NCBI RefSeq assembly: GCF_002564045.1
Contig: NZ_PDJK01000002.1
Location: forward strand, 3,720,001-3,784,000
DNA: 64,000 nucleotides
From: Amycolatopsis sulphurea
GTDB lineage: Bacteria > Actinomycetota > Actinomycetes > Mycobacteriales > Pseudonocardiaceae
Reading direction: 5' to 3'
Shown here: positions 49,175 through 56,491 of the stretch, in pieces
How the letters are laid out: each line of letters begins with the position of its first letter
Position numbering within the stretch: position 1 is the stretch's first letter
Position numbers and translations under genes: made by a program
Notes under the pieces: model-generated
Told to the model about the DNA's origin: nothing
The model's input: only the letters and a program-made list of their open reading frames with translations
The model's database searches: none

Positions 49175-49200
49175 CGGCACCTGGGTGTCGGCGTGGCCTG
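49175..49200 (+). repeat. Duplicate of the fadE 3' end
   Basis: CGGCACCTGGGTGTCGGCGT and the next 5 bases match 48701-48725 (24 of 25). In the fadE frame it would read RHLGVGVA then TGA. The original gene end probably lay here or was copied when the element arrived. Confidence 0.75.
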
Positions 49201-49300
49201 ATTCCCTGGCGGGGTCCGCGGGGCTTGTGTGTGGCGTGGTGGACCGGCGCTCGTCGGCACGGCAAAATGCCGGGGGACGACGAGCGCCAGGAGGCACGAC

Positions 49301-50356
49301 ATGGTTTCCCCACCGGCACGGCTGGCCGCCGCCGCGTCCAATGTCGTGGGCAAGGTGTTCCACGGTGGGGTCGCCGACCTGCGGCCAATGCCGCGGGTGC
49401 TGATCGACCAGGGCCCGAACCGCTCGCTGTACCGGATGACGCACGGCGCCGCCGAGGCGTCCGGCCCGCCGATCCTGCTCGTGCCGCCGCTGGCCGCGCC
49501 CGCGTTGTGCTTCGACCTTCGCCGGGGCTGCAGCCTGGCGGAGCACCTGGTGACGGCCGGGCGCCGGGTGTACCTGGTGGACTACGGCATGGTCGCCTTC
49601 GCCGACCGCAGGCTGGGCATCGAGCACTGGATCGACGAGGTGCTGCCGCGGGCGATCCGCAAGGTGAGCGAGGACGTCGGCGGTCAGGGCGTGCACCTGG
49701 TGTCCTGGTCGCTCGGCGGGATCTTCGCCATGCTGGCCGACGCCGACCGGCCGGACCTGCCGATCGCCTCGATCACCGCGATCGGCTCGCCGGTCGACTT
49801 CACCGCGATCCCGATCGTCGCGCCGTTCCGTCCGCTGGTGGACCTGACCGGCGGGCACCTGCTGACCCCGGTGTACCGCGCGCTCGGCGGCGCACCGTCC
49901 TATGTGGTCAGCCGGGTGTTCCGGGTCACCGGGATCTCCAAGGAGATCACCAAGCCGCTGGCCATCCTGAAGAACCTCGACGACCGCGATTACCTCGCGC
50001 AGATCGAGGCGGTCGACCATTTCATGGGCAATATGTACGCCTATCCCGGACGCACCTTCGGGCAGCTGTACCACCGCTTGTTCCGCACCAATGACCTCGC
50101 CGAGGGCACTGTGGACCTCGGCGGCCGCAAGATCAACCTGTCCGACGTGCGGTCCCCGGTGCTCGTCGTGGCCGGCGAGAACGACACGATCGCGCCGCGT
50201 GCCTCCGTGGAACGGGTGGTCCAGCTGCTCGACAACGCCCCGTCCGTGACCTTCCGGACCGCGCCCGGCGGGCACCTCGGCGTCCTGACCGGACGCCGCG
50301 CCCGCGGCACGACCTGGCGTTACCTGGATGAATTCCTGGACGGGCAGATCGGCTGA
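49301..50356 (+). CDS. PHA-synthase-like alpha/beta hydrolase
   Basis: A 351-residue alpha/beta hydrolase resembling the PhaC branch (ILLVPPLAAPALCFDLRRGCSLAEHLVTAGRRVYLVDYG, then HWIDEVLPRAI). PHA synthases carry Cys in the lipase-type box; here it is Ser in LVSWSLGGIFA, so hydrolysis or acyl transfer is more likely than polymerisation. Asp (VVAGENDTIAP) and His (APGGHLGVLTG) complete the triad. It resembles actinobacterial proteins annotated as acyl-CoA-linked hydrolases; the substrate is unknown. ATG at 49301 follows AGGAGG. It is the first gene after the mobile elements. Confidence 0.85.
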   Translation: MVSPPARLAAAASNVVGKVFHGGVADLRPMPRVLIDQGPNRSLYRMTHGAAEASGPPILLVPPLAAPALCFDLRRGCSLAEHLVTAGRRVYLVDYGMVAFADRRLGIEHWIDEVLPRAIRKVSEDVGGQGVHLVSWSLGGIFAMLADADRPDLPIASITAIGSPVDFTAIPIVAPFRPLVDLTGGHLLTPVYRALGGAPSYVVSRVFRVTGISKEITKPLAILKNLDDRDYLAQIEAVDHFMGNMYAYPGRTFGQLYHRLFRTNDLAEGTVDLGGRKINLSDVRSPVLVVAGENDTIAPRASVERVVQLLDNAPSVTFRTAPGGHLGVLTGRRARGTTWRYLDEFLDGQIG

Positions 50357-50440
50357 GATCCGGCGCTTACGTATGCCATTGGCTACAGCTATTACCTTTT
50401 CCAACGGTGCCGCCCGGGTGCCGCGGACCGGAGGTGACTC

Positions 50441-50590
50441 GTGATCCCGAAGACCTGCCCGGAATGTCTGGGTTCCGGCATGGACCCCGACCGCAAACCG
50501 TGTCCCCGCTGCGGCGGACTCGGTGATGTCTACGGCATTCGCGCTCCGGAAATCACGGCCCAGGCGCCGAACCGGAAGGCCGCGGTGTAA
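50441..50590 (+). CDS. Small zinc-knuckle protein (49 residues)
   Basis: Two CxxCxGxG-type knuckles, CPECLGSG and CPRCGGLG, lie 16 residues apart (first Cys to first Cys of each: 6 and 21), like one zinc site of the DnaJ central domain. The rest is short and basic-neutral, ending NRKAAV. GTG at 50441 follows GGAGGTGA at ideal spacing, which strongly supports translation. Such tiny proteins are common in actinobacteria, but no function is known to me. Confidence 0.75.
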   Translation: MIPKTCPECLGSGMDPDRKPCPRCGGLGDVYGIRAPEITAQAPNRKAAV

Positions 50591-50646
50591 CGAACGCACC
50601 GTCCGAGACGACCTTTTCGTGCACACATCGAGCACGAGAGGTTCGG

Positions 50647-51255
50647 ATGTCCGTTCCCAGCCATTCCCAGTACCAGGCCGCTCCGCAGCCGCCGCAGCCC
50701 AAGAACGGTTTCGGGACCACCGGGTTCGTTCTCGGGCTGCTCGGCCTGATCTTCTCGTTCATTCCGATCATCGGGGTCATCTCGTGGCCGCTGGTGATCC
50801 TGGGCATCGTCTTCGCCGCGCTCGGAATCGCCCGGGCCCGCTCCGGCAAAGCCACGAACAAGGGCCTCGCCATCGCCGGCCTGGTACTTTCCGTGCTCGG
50901 ACTGATCGTCGCGATCCTGTGGGCCGCGGTGTTCACGAAGGCAGTCAACGATGTGACCACCGAAGCGAACCGCACGGTCACGGTGCACTATGAGGTAACC
51001 GGCACCGCGCCGGACGCCTCCGTCGCCTACACCACGTTCGGCGATGGCAATTTAACCACCAATCAGGAAACGCCGAAAGCACTGCCTTGGTCGAAAGACC
51101 TTACGACCAAGGGTCTGGTGAAGGGCGGCACCCTGACGGTCACGACCGGAATGGCGGGCGGAAACGTCACCTGCAAGGTCGTCGTCGATGGGAAGCCGGC
51201 GAAGACCGCGACCGCTTCGGGCAATTTCGCCACCGCCTCGTGCGACGGTTTCTGA
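50647..51255 (+). CDS. DUF4190-type membrane protein with MmpS-like extracellular domain
   Basis: A 202-residue protein. A Pro/Gln-rich cytosolic N-terminus is followed by two membrane helices (about 25-60 and 73-100) with LGIVFAALGIARAR-x-GKATNKGLAIAGLVLS between, the DUF4190 signature. The outside part (about 105-202) has a beta-sandwich look (VTVHYEVTGTAPDASVAYTT...GNVTCKVVVDGK) seen in MmpS-family domains, with two Cys that may pair. ATG at 50647 has GAGAGG upstream. Function unknown; a cell-envelope role is likely. Confidence 0.85.
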   Translation: MSVPSHSQYQAAPQPPQPKNGFGTTGFVLGLLGLIFSFIPIIGVISWPLVILGIVFAALGIARARSGKATNKGLAIAGLVLSVLGLIVAILWAAVFTKAVNDVTTEANRTVTVHYEVTGTAPDASVAYTTFGDGNLTTNQETPKALPWSKDLTTKGLVKGGTLTVTTGMAGGNVTCKVVVDGKPAKTATASGNFATASCDGF

Positions 51256-51299
51256 CCCGGAGGCCCGCATTCGGGTAGTCCGTTGTCCCGCTGACCCGG

Positions 51300-52052
51300 T
51301 CAGCCCGTCAGGACCGCCGGGAGCCGGTCGTCGCAGGCCTGGCCGGTGACGAGCAAATGTGCTCGGTAGAGCACTTCGAGCTGCGCGAGGTTGTAGAACT
51401 CGCTGACCGCTTTGACGACGGTGCTTTCGGCACGGTCCGAGGACTGCATCCCGGGATTACCCACCCAGTCGTACCGATCCCCTCGCTCCCGCAGCACCGC
51501 GGCGATGTCGGCGGCGAGCCGGACCTTCGTCGCGGTGTCGGCATCGGCGGGCAACCAGCTGAGTTCGCGCTCGGCGGCGGAGAGCCCGGAGTTCACCATC
51601 TGCCGGATCTCGTCCATCGCGGTCTTGGTCAGGACCCGCGAAAGCACGAGGAGCAGTGCCCGATCGCCCGGACTGAGTTCGTTCGCCCCCGCACCGAATT
51701 CCGGCGGCAGGTCGACCGACCCACCGGAACGCCGGAATTCGGCCAGCTCGGCGTGGACCCGCTGCAGCCGCTCGATGGTCGCCAGCACCTCGGACTCCAC
51801 CATCTCCAGCGCTCGGCCGGGGTCGTCGCCCTCGGCCCGCACCTGCGCGATCCGCGCGAGCGGCATCCCCAAATCGACAAGTCGGCGGATCTGCAGAAGC
51901 TGCACCAGATGCTGCGCCGTGTACTGCTTGTACCCGTTGGCCAGCCGCTTCGGCTCCTCAAGCAGCCCGATCTGGTGATAATGCCGCACGGCCTTCACCG
52001 TCGTTCCCGCCAACCCGGCCAGCTCGCGAGTACTCCAAGTCACGTGGATCAT
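51300..52052 (-). CDS. MerR family transcriptional regulator
   Basis: A 250-residue regulator. WSTRELAGLAGTTVKAVRHYHQIGLLEEPKRLANGYKQYT is the MerR winged-helix; a dimerisation helix with repeated heptads (ALEMVESEVLATIERLQRVHAELAEF) follows, then a large C-terminal domain of about 130 residues, probably for an effector. No metal-binding cysteines are near the helix end, so it is not a metal sensor. ATG at 52052 has CGGAG upstream. The target is unknown. Confidence 0.87.
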   Translation of the reverse strand: MIHVTWSTRELAGLAGTTVKAVRHYHQIGLLEEPKRLANGYKQYTAQHLVQLLQIRRLVDLGMPLARIAQVRAEGDDPGRALEMVESEVLATIERLQRVHAELAEFRRSGGSVDLPPEFGAGANELSPGDRALLLVLSRVLTKTAMDEIRQMVNSGLSAAERELSWLPADADTATKVRLAADIAAVLRERGDRYDWVGNPGMQSSDRAESTVVKAVSEFYNLAQLEVLYRAHLLVTGQACDDRLPAVLTG

Positions 52053-52409
52053 TCTCCGTAACTTTCCCTTTTGCCCGATCTCTCGAACCGTACCGGAGCG
52101 GCTTCGGGCGGTGAGACCGACCGGTCGGTGTCTTCTGTTCGTCACGGACCCCCGCCTCCAGCCGCTCCCGGACCGGTATCCCGATCCAACACCCCAACAC
52201 GTTCGGTAATGCGAAGTTGCTGAAAGTAGTCACACTTGGCGTTCGGGATGGCTCCCCTTGCTCATCGACTCCACCATCAGCTGACCTGCGTGTTTCGACG
52301 TCGAACCGTGCGAAGCTCATTCCGTGGACGACATGCGCGGCGTGGATCTGTCACTTGGTGCCTGGTCTGGTGACGCGTCAGGGCTTTACTGCACAACGAC
52401 GAGTGCCTC
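52053..52409. other. Intergenic region upstream of merR
   Basis: No gene is supported. A short frame starting at GTG 52324 (GVDLSLGAWSGDAS...) closes at 52412 and seems to continue in the next frame at 52410, which would fit a frameshifted remnant. Confidence 0.4.
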
Positions 52410-52699
52410 GTGACCCATGCGGACGGCTCAGGATGGCACCTGTATAGCCGCCCCGCGATCACAGATTTCATGTGGCGCGAGGTTGCCCCGCAGCGAGTCG
52501 AGCTGGTTTGGTCCGCCATTACCTGCGTGGTGGAGGGCGGAGTCGAGACAGAGGAGCCGTCGGATCGAGTACGGAGTTCGTTTGCCTGGCAGGTCAATGA
52601 GGAAGACATCCCGATTGCCGGACGGCATCAGGTCCTGAGGGTCGACCCCTCGGTCGTGTATGCGCGTATGTTCGGCCGATGGGCGCCGCCTCTCCGAGG
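52410..52699 (+). pseudogene. Possible gene remnant cut by mobile DNA
   Basis: The frame from GTG 52410 reads as plausible protein for about 95 codons (WHLYSRPAITDFMWREVAPQ...VEGGVETEEPSDRVRSSF) with moderate codon bias, then runs into element M3 where the translation is only repeat sequence. The preceding frame from 52324 may be its N-terminus, shifted by one base. No family is recognised. The evidence is weak; it may be non-coding. Confidence 0.3.
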
Positions 52700-52979
52700 C
52701 AGGGTGTCGGCAAAGTCGGCGCGAGGGGGCGCAGACGGCGGGTCCGTGAAGGTCTGTGAAGGGGCCCTTCACGGACTCAGAGTCTGTGAAGGGCCCCTTC
52801 ACGGACCCGGGACAGGTCCGGCACACACCACGAGGTGGTCGCGCATCTCGAACACCTCCGCTTCGCTCGCTGCCGGGCGCAATCGACGACGATGGCAGGC
52901 GCCATCGATGATGACGCAGCAGCTACGGCGCTCTGCTGATCATGGGTCCTCGACCAACTTTGGCCGGGACCCTGGCCCC
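52700..52979. mobile_element. MITE-like element M3 (about 280 bp)
   Basis: The left end is CAGGGTGTCGGCAAAGTCGG (52700-52719), the right end CCAACTTTGGCCGGGACCCT (52954-52973). It is colinear with M2, including a P element (52754-52804) and the block GAGGTGGTCGCGC...CATCGATGATGACGC. It is joined to M4, and the pair is flanked by CTCTCCGAGG. Confidence 0.75.
52754..52804. repeat. P palindrome, copy 8, inside element M3
   Basis: Two hairpins of the GTGAAGGGGCCCTTCAC type joined by ACTCAGAGT. Confidence 0.85.
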
Positions 52980-52982
52980 CTC

Positions 52983-53110
52983 CCAGGGTTCCGGCAAAGT
53001 CGTTGGTGCTGGTCGGGCCGGGTGAGGGGCAGGCACGGCTCTCCCGCCGAAGGCCGTGCCTGCCCTTCACCCGGCCTGACCAGCCCCTACACGACTTTGC
53101 CGGGACCGTG
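52983..53110. mobile_element. Foldback element M4 (about 128 bp)
   Basis: Its two arms of about 50 bp are near-perfect inverted copies: CCAGGGTTCCGGCAAAGTCG...GGGCAGGCACGGC and GCCGTGCCTGCCC...CGACTTTGCCGGGACCGTG, with a 13-bp loop (TCTCCCGCCGAAG). The outer ends match the M1-M3 ends. It will form a very stable hairpin 50 bp past the fadE23-like stop codon. Confidence 0.82.
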
Positions 53111-53158
53111 CTCTCCGAGGTGAGGCAGGGGCCGAGGCGGCTTTCCGTTACGCCCGAA

Positions 53159-54367
53159 CTACTTCAACTCCGCCGAGGACTTCCCCAGCACCCGCCGGGC
53201 CACGATCAACTGCTGAATCTGCTGCGTCCCCTCAAAGATGTCCAGAATCTTCGCGTCCCGAGCCCACTTCTCCAGCAGTGACTCCTCCGTATACCCGTAC
53301 CCCCCAGCCAGCTCTACGCACTTCAACGTCACCTCGACCGCCGTCCGCCCGGCCTTGGCCTTTGCCATTGAAGCCTGCAGTGAGTTCGGCTTGCGATTGT
53401 CCGCCATCCACGCCGACTCCAAGGTCAGCAGGTACGCTGCCTCGTAGTCGGCCTCCAGCTGCAGAAACACCGCAGCCGCAGCATGTTGAGTGTGCGCCGG
53501 GCGGTCGTAGTCGATCCGTACCCCGGCCTCGGTGAGAATCCGGCGGGTCTCTTCCAGTGCCGCACGGGTGACGCCGATCGCCATGGCCGCGACCAGTGGC
53601 CGGGTGTTGTCGAAGGTCTGCATGACCCCCGCGAAACCCTTGGCGGTGTCGATTTCCGGCGAGCCCAGGAGGTTCTCCCTGGGAACGCGGCAGTTCTCGA
53701 AGCGCAGCACGGCGGTGTCGGACGCGCGGATGCCCAGCTTGTGCTCCAGTCGCACCACCTCGAACCCGGGGGTGCCTTTCTCCACCACGAACGACTTGAT
53801 CGCGGCGCGCCCCTTGCTCCGGTCCAGGGATGCCCACACCACCACGGCGTCGGCGCGTTCGCCGGAGGTGACGAAGATCTTCTCGCCGTTGATGAGGTAG
53901 TCGTCACCGTCCACAGTGGCGGTAGTGGTGATCGCGGCGGAGTCCGAGCCGCAGCCGGGTTCGGTGATCGCCATCGCGGCCCAGACGCCCTTGAATCGTT
54001 CCAGCTGCTCGTCGGTGGCGACGGAGCTGATCGCCGCGTTGCCGAGGCCTTGGCGCGGCATGGAAAGCAGCAAGCCGACGTCGCCCCAGCACATCTCGAT
54101 GGTGCCGAGTACCACGTTCAGGTTGCCGCCGTTGCGGTTTCCCTTTTTCTCGTCCTTTTCGGACCGTCGGACGCCGGCCGCGCCGGCGCCGCCTTCGCCG
54201 GAGGAGTTGAGCCCGTCCAGGAGCGCGGCGAACATGTCCAATTCGGACGGATAGCTGTGTTCGGCGCGGTCGTACTTGCGGGAGATCGGCCGGAAAACCT
54301 CGGCCGCGGCCTGATAAGCCTGGTTGATCAGCGCGCCGGCCTTCTTCGGAACTTCGAGGTTGATCAT
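53159..54367 (-). CDS. Acyl-CoA dehydrogenase (FadE23-like)
   Basis: A 402-residue acyl-CoA dehydrogenase. MAITEPGCGSDSAAITTTA (FAD/substrate), EKIFVTSGERADAVVVWASL, LGIRASDTAVLRFENCRVP and CVELAGGYGYTEESLLEKWARDAKILDIFEGTQQIQQLIVARRVLG are family landmarks. The loop with a charged insert (GVRRSEKDEKKGNRNGG) is unusual. Together with the next gene it corresponds to the fadE24-fadE23 pair (Rv3139-Rv3140) of M. tuberculosis, thought to form an unusual heteromeric dehydrogenase. It follows the other subunit by 25 bp. ATG at 54367 has GAAAGGGC upstream. Confidence 0.9.
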   Translation of the reverse strand: MINLEVPKKAGALINQAYQAAAEVFRPISRKYDRAEHSYPSELDMFAALLDGLNSSGEGGAGAAGVRRSEKDEKKGNRNGGNLNVVLGTIEMCWGDVGLLLSMPRQGLGNAAISSVATDEQLERFKGVWAAMAITEPGCGSDSAAITTTATVDGDDYLINGEKIFVTSGERADAVVVWASLDRSKGRAAIKSFVVEKGTPGFEVVRLEHKLGIRASDTAVLRFENCRVPRENLLGSPEIDTAKGFAGVMQTFDNTRPLVAAMAIGVTRAALEETRRILTEAGVRIDYDRPAHTQHAAAAVFLQLEADYEAAYLLTLESAWMADNRKPNSLQASMAKAKAGRTAVEVTLKCVELAGGYGYTEESLLEKWARDAKILDIFEGTQQIQQLIVARRVLGKSSAELK

Positions 54368-54392
54368 AAAACTAGCCCTTTCGCGGAAATCC

Positions 54393-55715
54393 TCAGAGCA
54401 GGACTGCGCCTTCCATCACGCCGATCGCCCGCAGATCGCGGTACCAGCGTTCTACCGGGTGCTCTTTGACGAAGCCGTGTCCGCCGAGCAGCTGCACGCC
54501 CGCGCTGCCGATCTGCATGCCCTTGTCGGTGGCGAGTTTGCGGGCCAGCGCGGCCTCCCGCGCGTATTCCTTGCCCTGTTCGGCGCGGGCCGCTGCACGC
54601 AGCGTGACCAGGCGCAGGCCTTCCAGCTCGATCGCGATGTCGGCAACTGAGAACGCGACCGCCTGCCGATGGCTGACCGGCTCGCCGAAAGCGGTCCGCT
54701 CGTTCACGTAGGGAACCACATAGTCCAGCACGGCCTTGCCGACACCGGCGGCCAGCGCCGCCCAGCCGAGCCGGGAGAGCCGGACCACCTCGGTGAACAC
54801 CTCCGCCTTGCCGCCACCGAGCAATGCACCGGCGGGCAGCGCGACCTTTTCCAGGTGCAGTTTTCCGGTGGCCGCCCCGCGCAGCCCCATCGCCGGTTCG
54901 CGCTCGATCGTGACGCCGGCGTTGCCTGATTCGACCAGGAACAGCGCAGGTCCGCGGCCCTCCAGATCGGCTGAGACGAGGAACAACTCCGCCTGGGCGG
55001 CCCGTGGTACGAGCGACTTCACTCCGTCGAGCTGGTAGCCCTTCGGCGTGCGCTTGGCTTTCGTCGCGGGCTTGACTGGGTCGAACAGCGGCGCGCGCTC
55101 CAGCAGTGCGAGCGCGGCGGCCGGTACGTGCTCACCGGTGAATGCTGGTACGTAGTCGGCTTGCTGCTGTTCGTCTCCCCAGGCGACGAGCGCGGTGCTG
55201 ACCGCGGACGGCGCCAGCACCGCGACGGCGAGCCCGAGGTCGCCGTGCCCGAGTGCTTCGGCGACCAGCGCGTTGGTGACCACGGACCGCTCGGTGCCCG
55301 CGCCGCCCAGCTCCTCGGGGATCCCGGCCAGGCTGATGCCCAGCTCGGACGCCCGGCTCAACAAGCCTTCGGGGGCGTCGAGTTTTGCGTCCGCGTCCGC
55401 CGCGGCAGGGCGCAGCTGCTCGGCTGCGAACTCGCGCACCGTGTCCGCGATGAGCTGCTGCTCTTCGCTTGGTGTGACGTCGAATAGCCCGCCGTCCGCA
55501 GCTGGGGCCAGCCGGGCCGGACTGTTCAGCCGTCGAGCCGAGGTGAACGACCGGGTCGCCGCACCGGCCGCTCGGAAGCCGGTCCGGGTGCCAGCCTTGA
55601 CCAGGTTCTGCAGCGGTTCGCGCAGCCCGGCCCGGACGAACACCCGGCTCCCCGCCAGCCGGGTGAGCGCGGCCAGGCCGATGCCCATCGCGTCGCGTCT
55701 CCTTGGCGCAGCCAT
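54393..55715 (-). CDS. Acyl-CoA dehydrogenase family protein (FadE24-like)
   Basis: A 440-residue acyl-CoA dehydrogenase paralogue with an N-terminal extension of about 75 residues. SEEQQLIADTVREFAAEQLRP starts the fold; AIELEGLRLVTLRAA and GVQLLGGHGFVKEHPVERWYRDLRAIGVMEGAVLL end it. The sequence between, including the FAD region (LALLERAPLFDPV), is poorly conserved, as in FadE24, which suggests a partner subunit. ATG at 55715 follows GGAGAGGG. Dyad X lies 22 bp upstream, over the probable promoter. Confidence 0.9.
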   Translation of the reverse strand: MAAPRRRDAMGIGLAALTRLAGSRVFVRAGLREPLQNLVKAGTRTGFRAAGAATRSFTSARRLNSPARLAPAADGGLFDVTPSEEQQLIADTVREFAAEQLRPAAADADAKLDAPEGLLSRASELGISLAGIPEELGGAGTERSVVTNALVAEALGHGDLGLAVAVLAPSAVSTALVAWGDEQQQADYVPAFTGEHVPAAALALLERAPLFDPVKPATKAKRTPKGYQLDGVKSLVPRAAQAELFLVSADLEGRGPALFLVESGNAGVTIEREPAMGLRGAATGKLHLEKVALPAGALLGGGKAEVFTEVVRLSRLGWAALAAGVGKAVLDYVVPYVNERTAFGEPVSHRQAVAFSVADIAIELEGLRLVTLRAAARAEQGKEYAREAALARKLATDKGMQIGSAGVQLLGGHGFVKEHPVERWYRDLRAIGVMEGAVLL

Positions 55716-55736
55716 GTCGCCCTCTCCATCGACTAC

Positions 55737-55750
55737 CTACTGGTGAGTAG
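55737..55750 (-). promoter_or_regulatory. Lipid-regulon dyad X before fadE24-like gene
   Basis: CTACT-GGTG-AGTAG, extended by one C and one G to a 16-bp palindrome. It probably covers the -10 region of the fadE24-fadE23 operon. Confidence 0.7.
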
Positions 55751-55961
55751 GTTAACGCTAGACGGTGACCTGCGCCAGCGCGGGCCGTCCGGTCGCGGTG
55801 GGTGAGGGGTGGTGTCCCCGGTCGGCCGAATGGTTCGTGCACCCCGGTGAATTCTTCCGGAAACCGTTTTTGCACACTTTGGAGTGAAAGCGGTTTCGGG
55901 CTTCTCGGCGTACGCGCGAAACTGCTTCGGACCATTTCCTCAGGTGAAAGGTGCGCGATAC

Positions 55962-56486
55962 ATGACCACGGCCGTCGACCGTATCAAGCTGATTTTCGAG
56001 CTCTTCGACGTCGATCGGAACGGATTTCTGGAGGCGCGGGACTTCTCGTTGATGGCCGGGCGCGTGGACGCCGCCGCGGCCGACGAAGCCGCCGGTGACG
56101 CGCCGAGACGCGCCATGCGCGCGGCCTTCTCCCGCTACTGGGAGACCTTGCGTCACGAGCTCGACGCCAACCGTGATGGCCGGGTGAGCTACGAGGAGTT
56201 CGCTGCCTGCGTGCTGTCGCCGGAGAAGTTCGAGGGCACGATCGCCGAGTTCGCCGACGCGCTCTCGACCCTCGGCGACCCGGACGAGGACGGGCTGGTC
56301 GAGCACGAGCTGTTCACCGAACTGATGCTCGCGATCGGTTTCGCGCCCGACAACATCGACGCGTTGTTCGACGCATTCGGCCCGGACGATCAGGACCGGA
56401 TCGAAGTGTCGGTGTGGAACGGATCCATTCGCGATTACTACCATCCGGAAAAGACCGGAATCGCCGGCGATCATCTCGTCGGCTGA
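55962..56486 (+). CDS. EF-hand calcium-binding protein
   Basis: A 174-residue calerythrin-like protein. Four EF-hand loops are visible: DVDRNGFLEARD, DANRDGRVSYEE, DPDEDGLVEHEL and a degenerate GPDDQDRIEVSV. Loops 1-3 have Asp/Asn at positions 1, 3 and 5, and Glu or Asp at 12 in loops 1 and 2. It is cytosolic, with no signal peptide. Actinomycete EF-hand proteins (CabC, calerythrin) act as calcium buffers or sensors in development. ATG at 55962 has GAAAGG upstream. Six bases separate it from the methyltransferase start, so they are likely co-transcribed. Confidence 0.88.
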   Translation: MTTAVDRIKLIFELFDVDRNGFLEARDFSLMAGRVDAAAADEAAGDAPRRAMRAAFSRYWETLRHELDANRDGRVSYEEFAACVLSPEKFEGTIAEFADALSTLGDPDEDGLVEHELFTELMLAIGFAPDNIDALFDAFGPDDQDRIEVSVWNGSIRDYYHPEKTGIAGDHLVG

Positions 56487-56491
56487 GCCCG

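Noticed and set aside
3977..53110. Repeated palindromes as a CRISPR array
   Set aside because: Copies are kilobases apart with genes between; no spacers and no cas genes.
52410..53123. 237-codon plus-strand gene across M3
   Set aside because: Beyond about 52700 the frame is only repeat and element sequence; at most the first third is a gene remnant.
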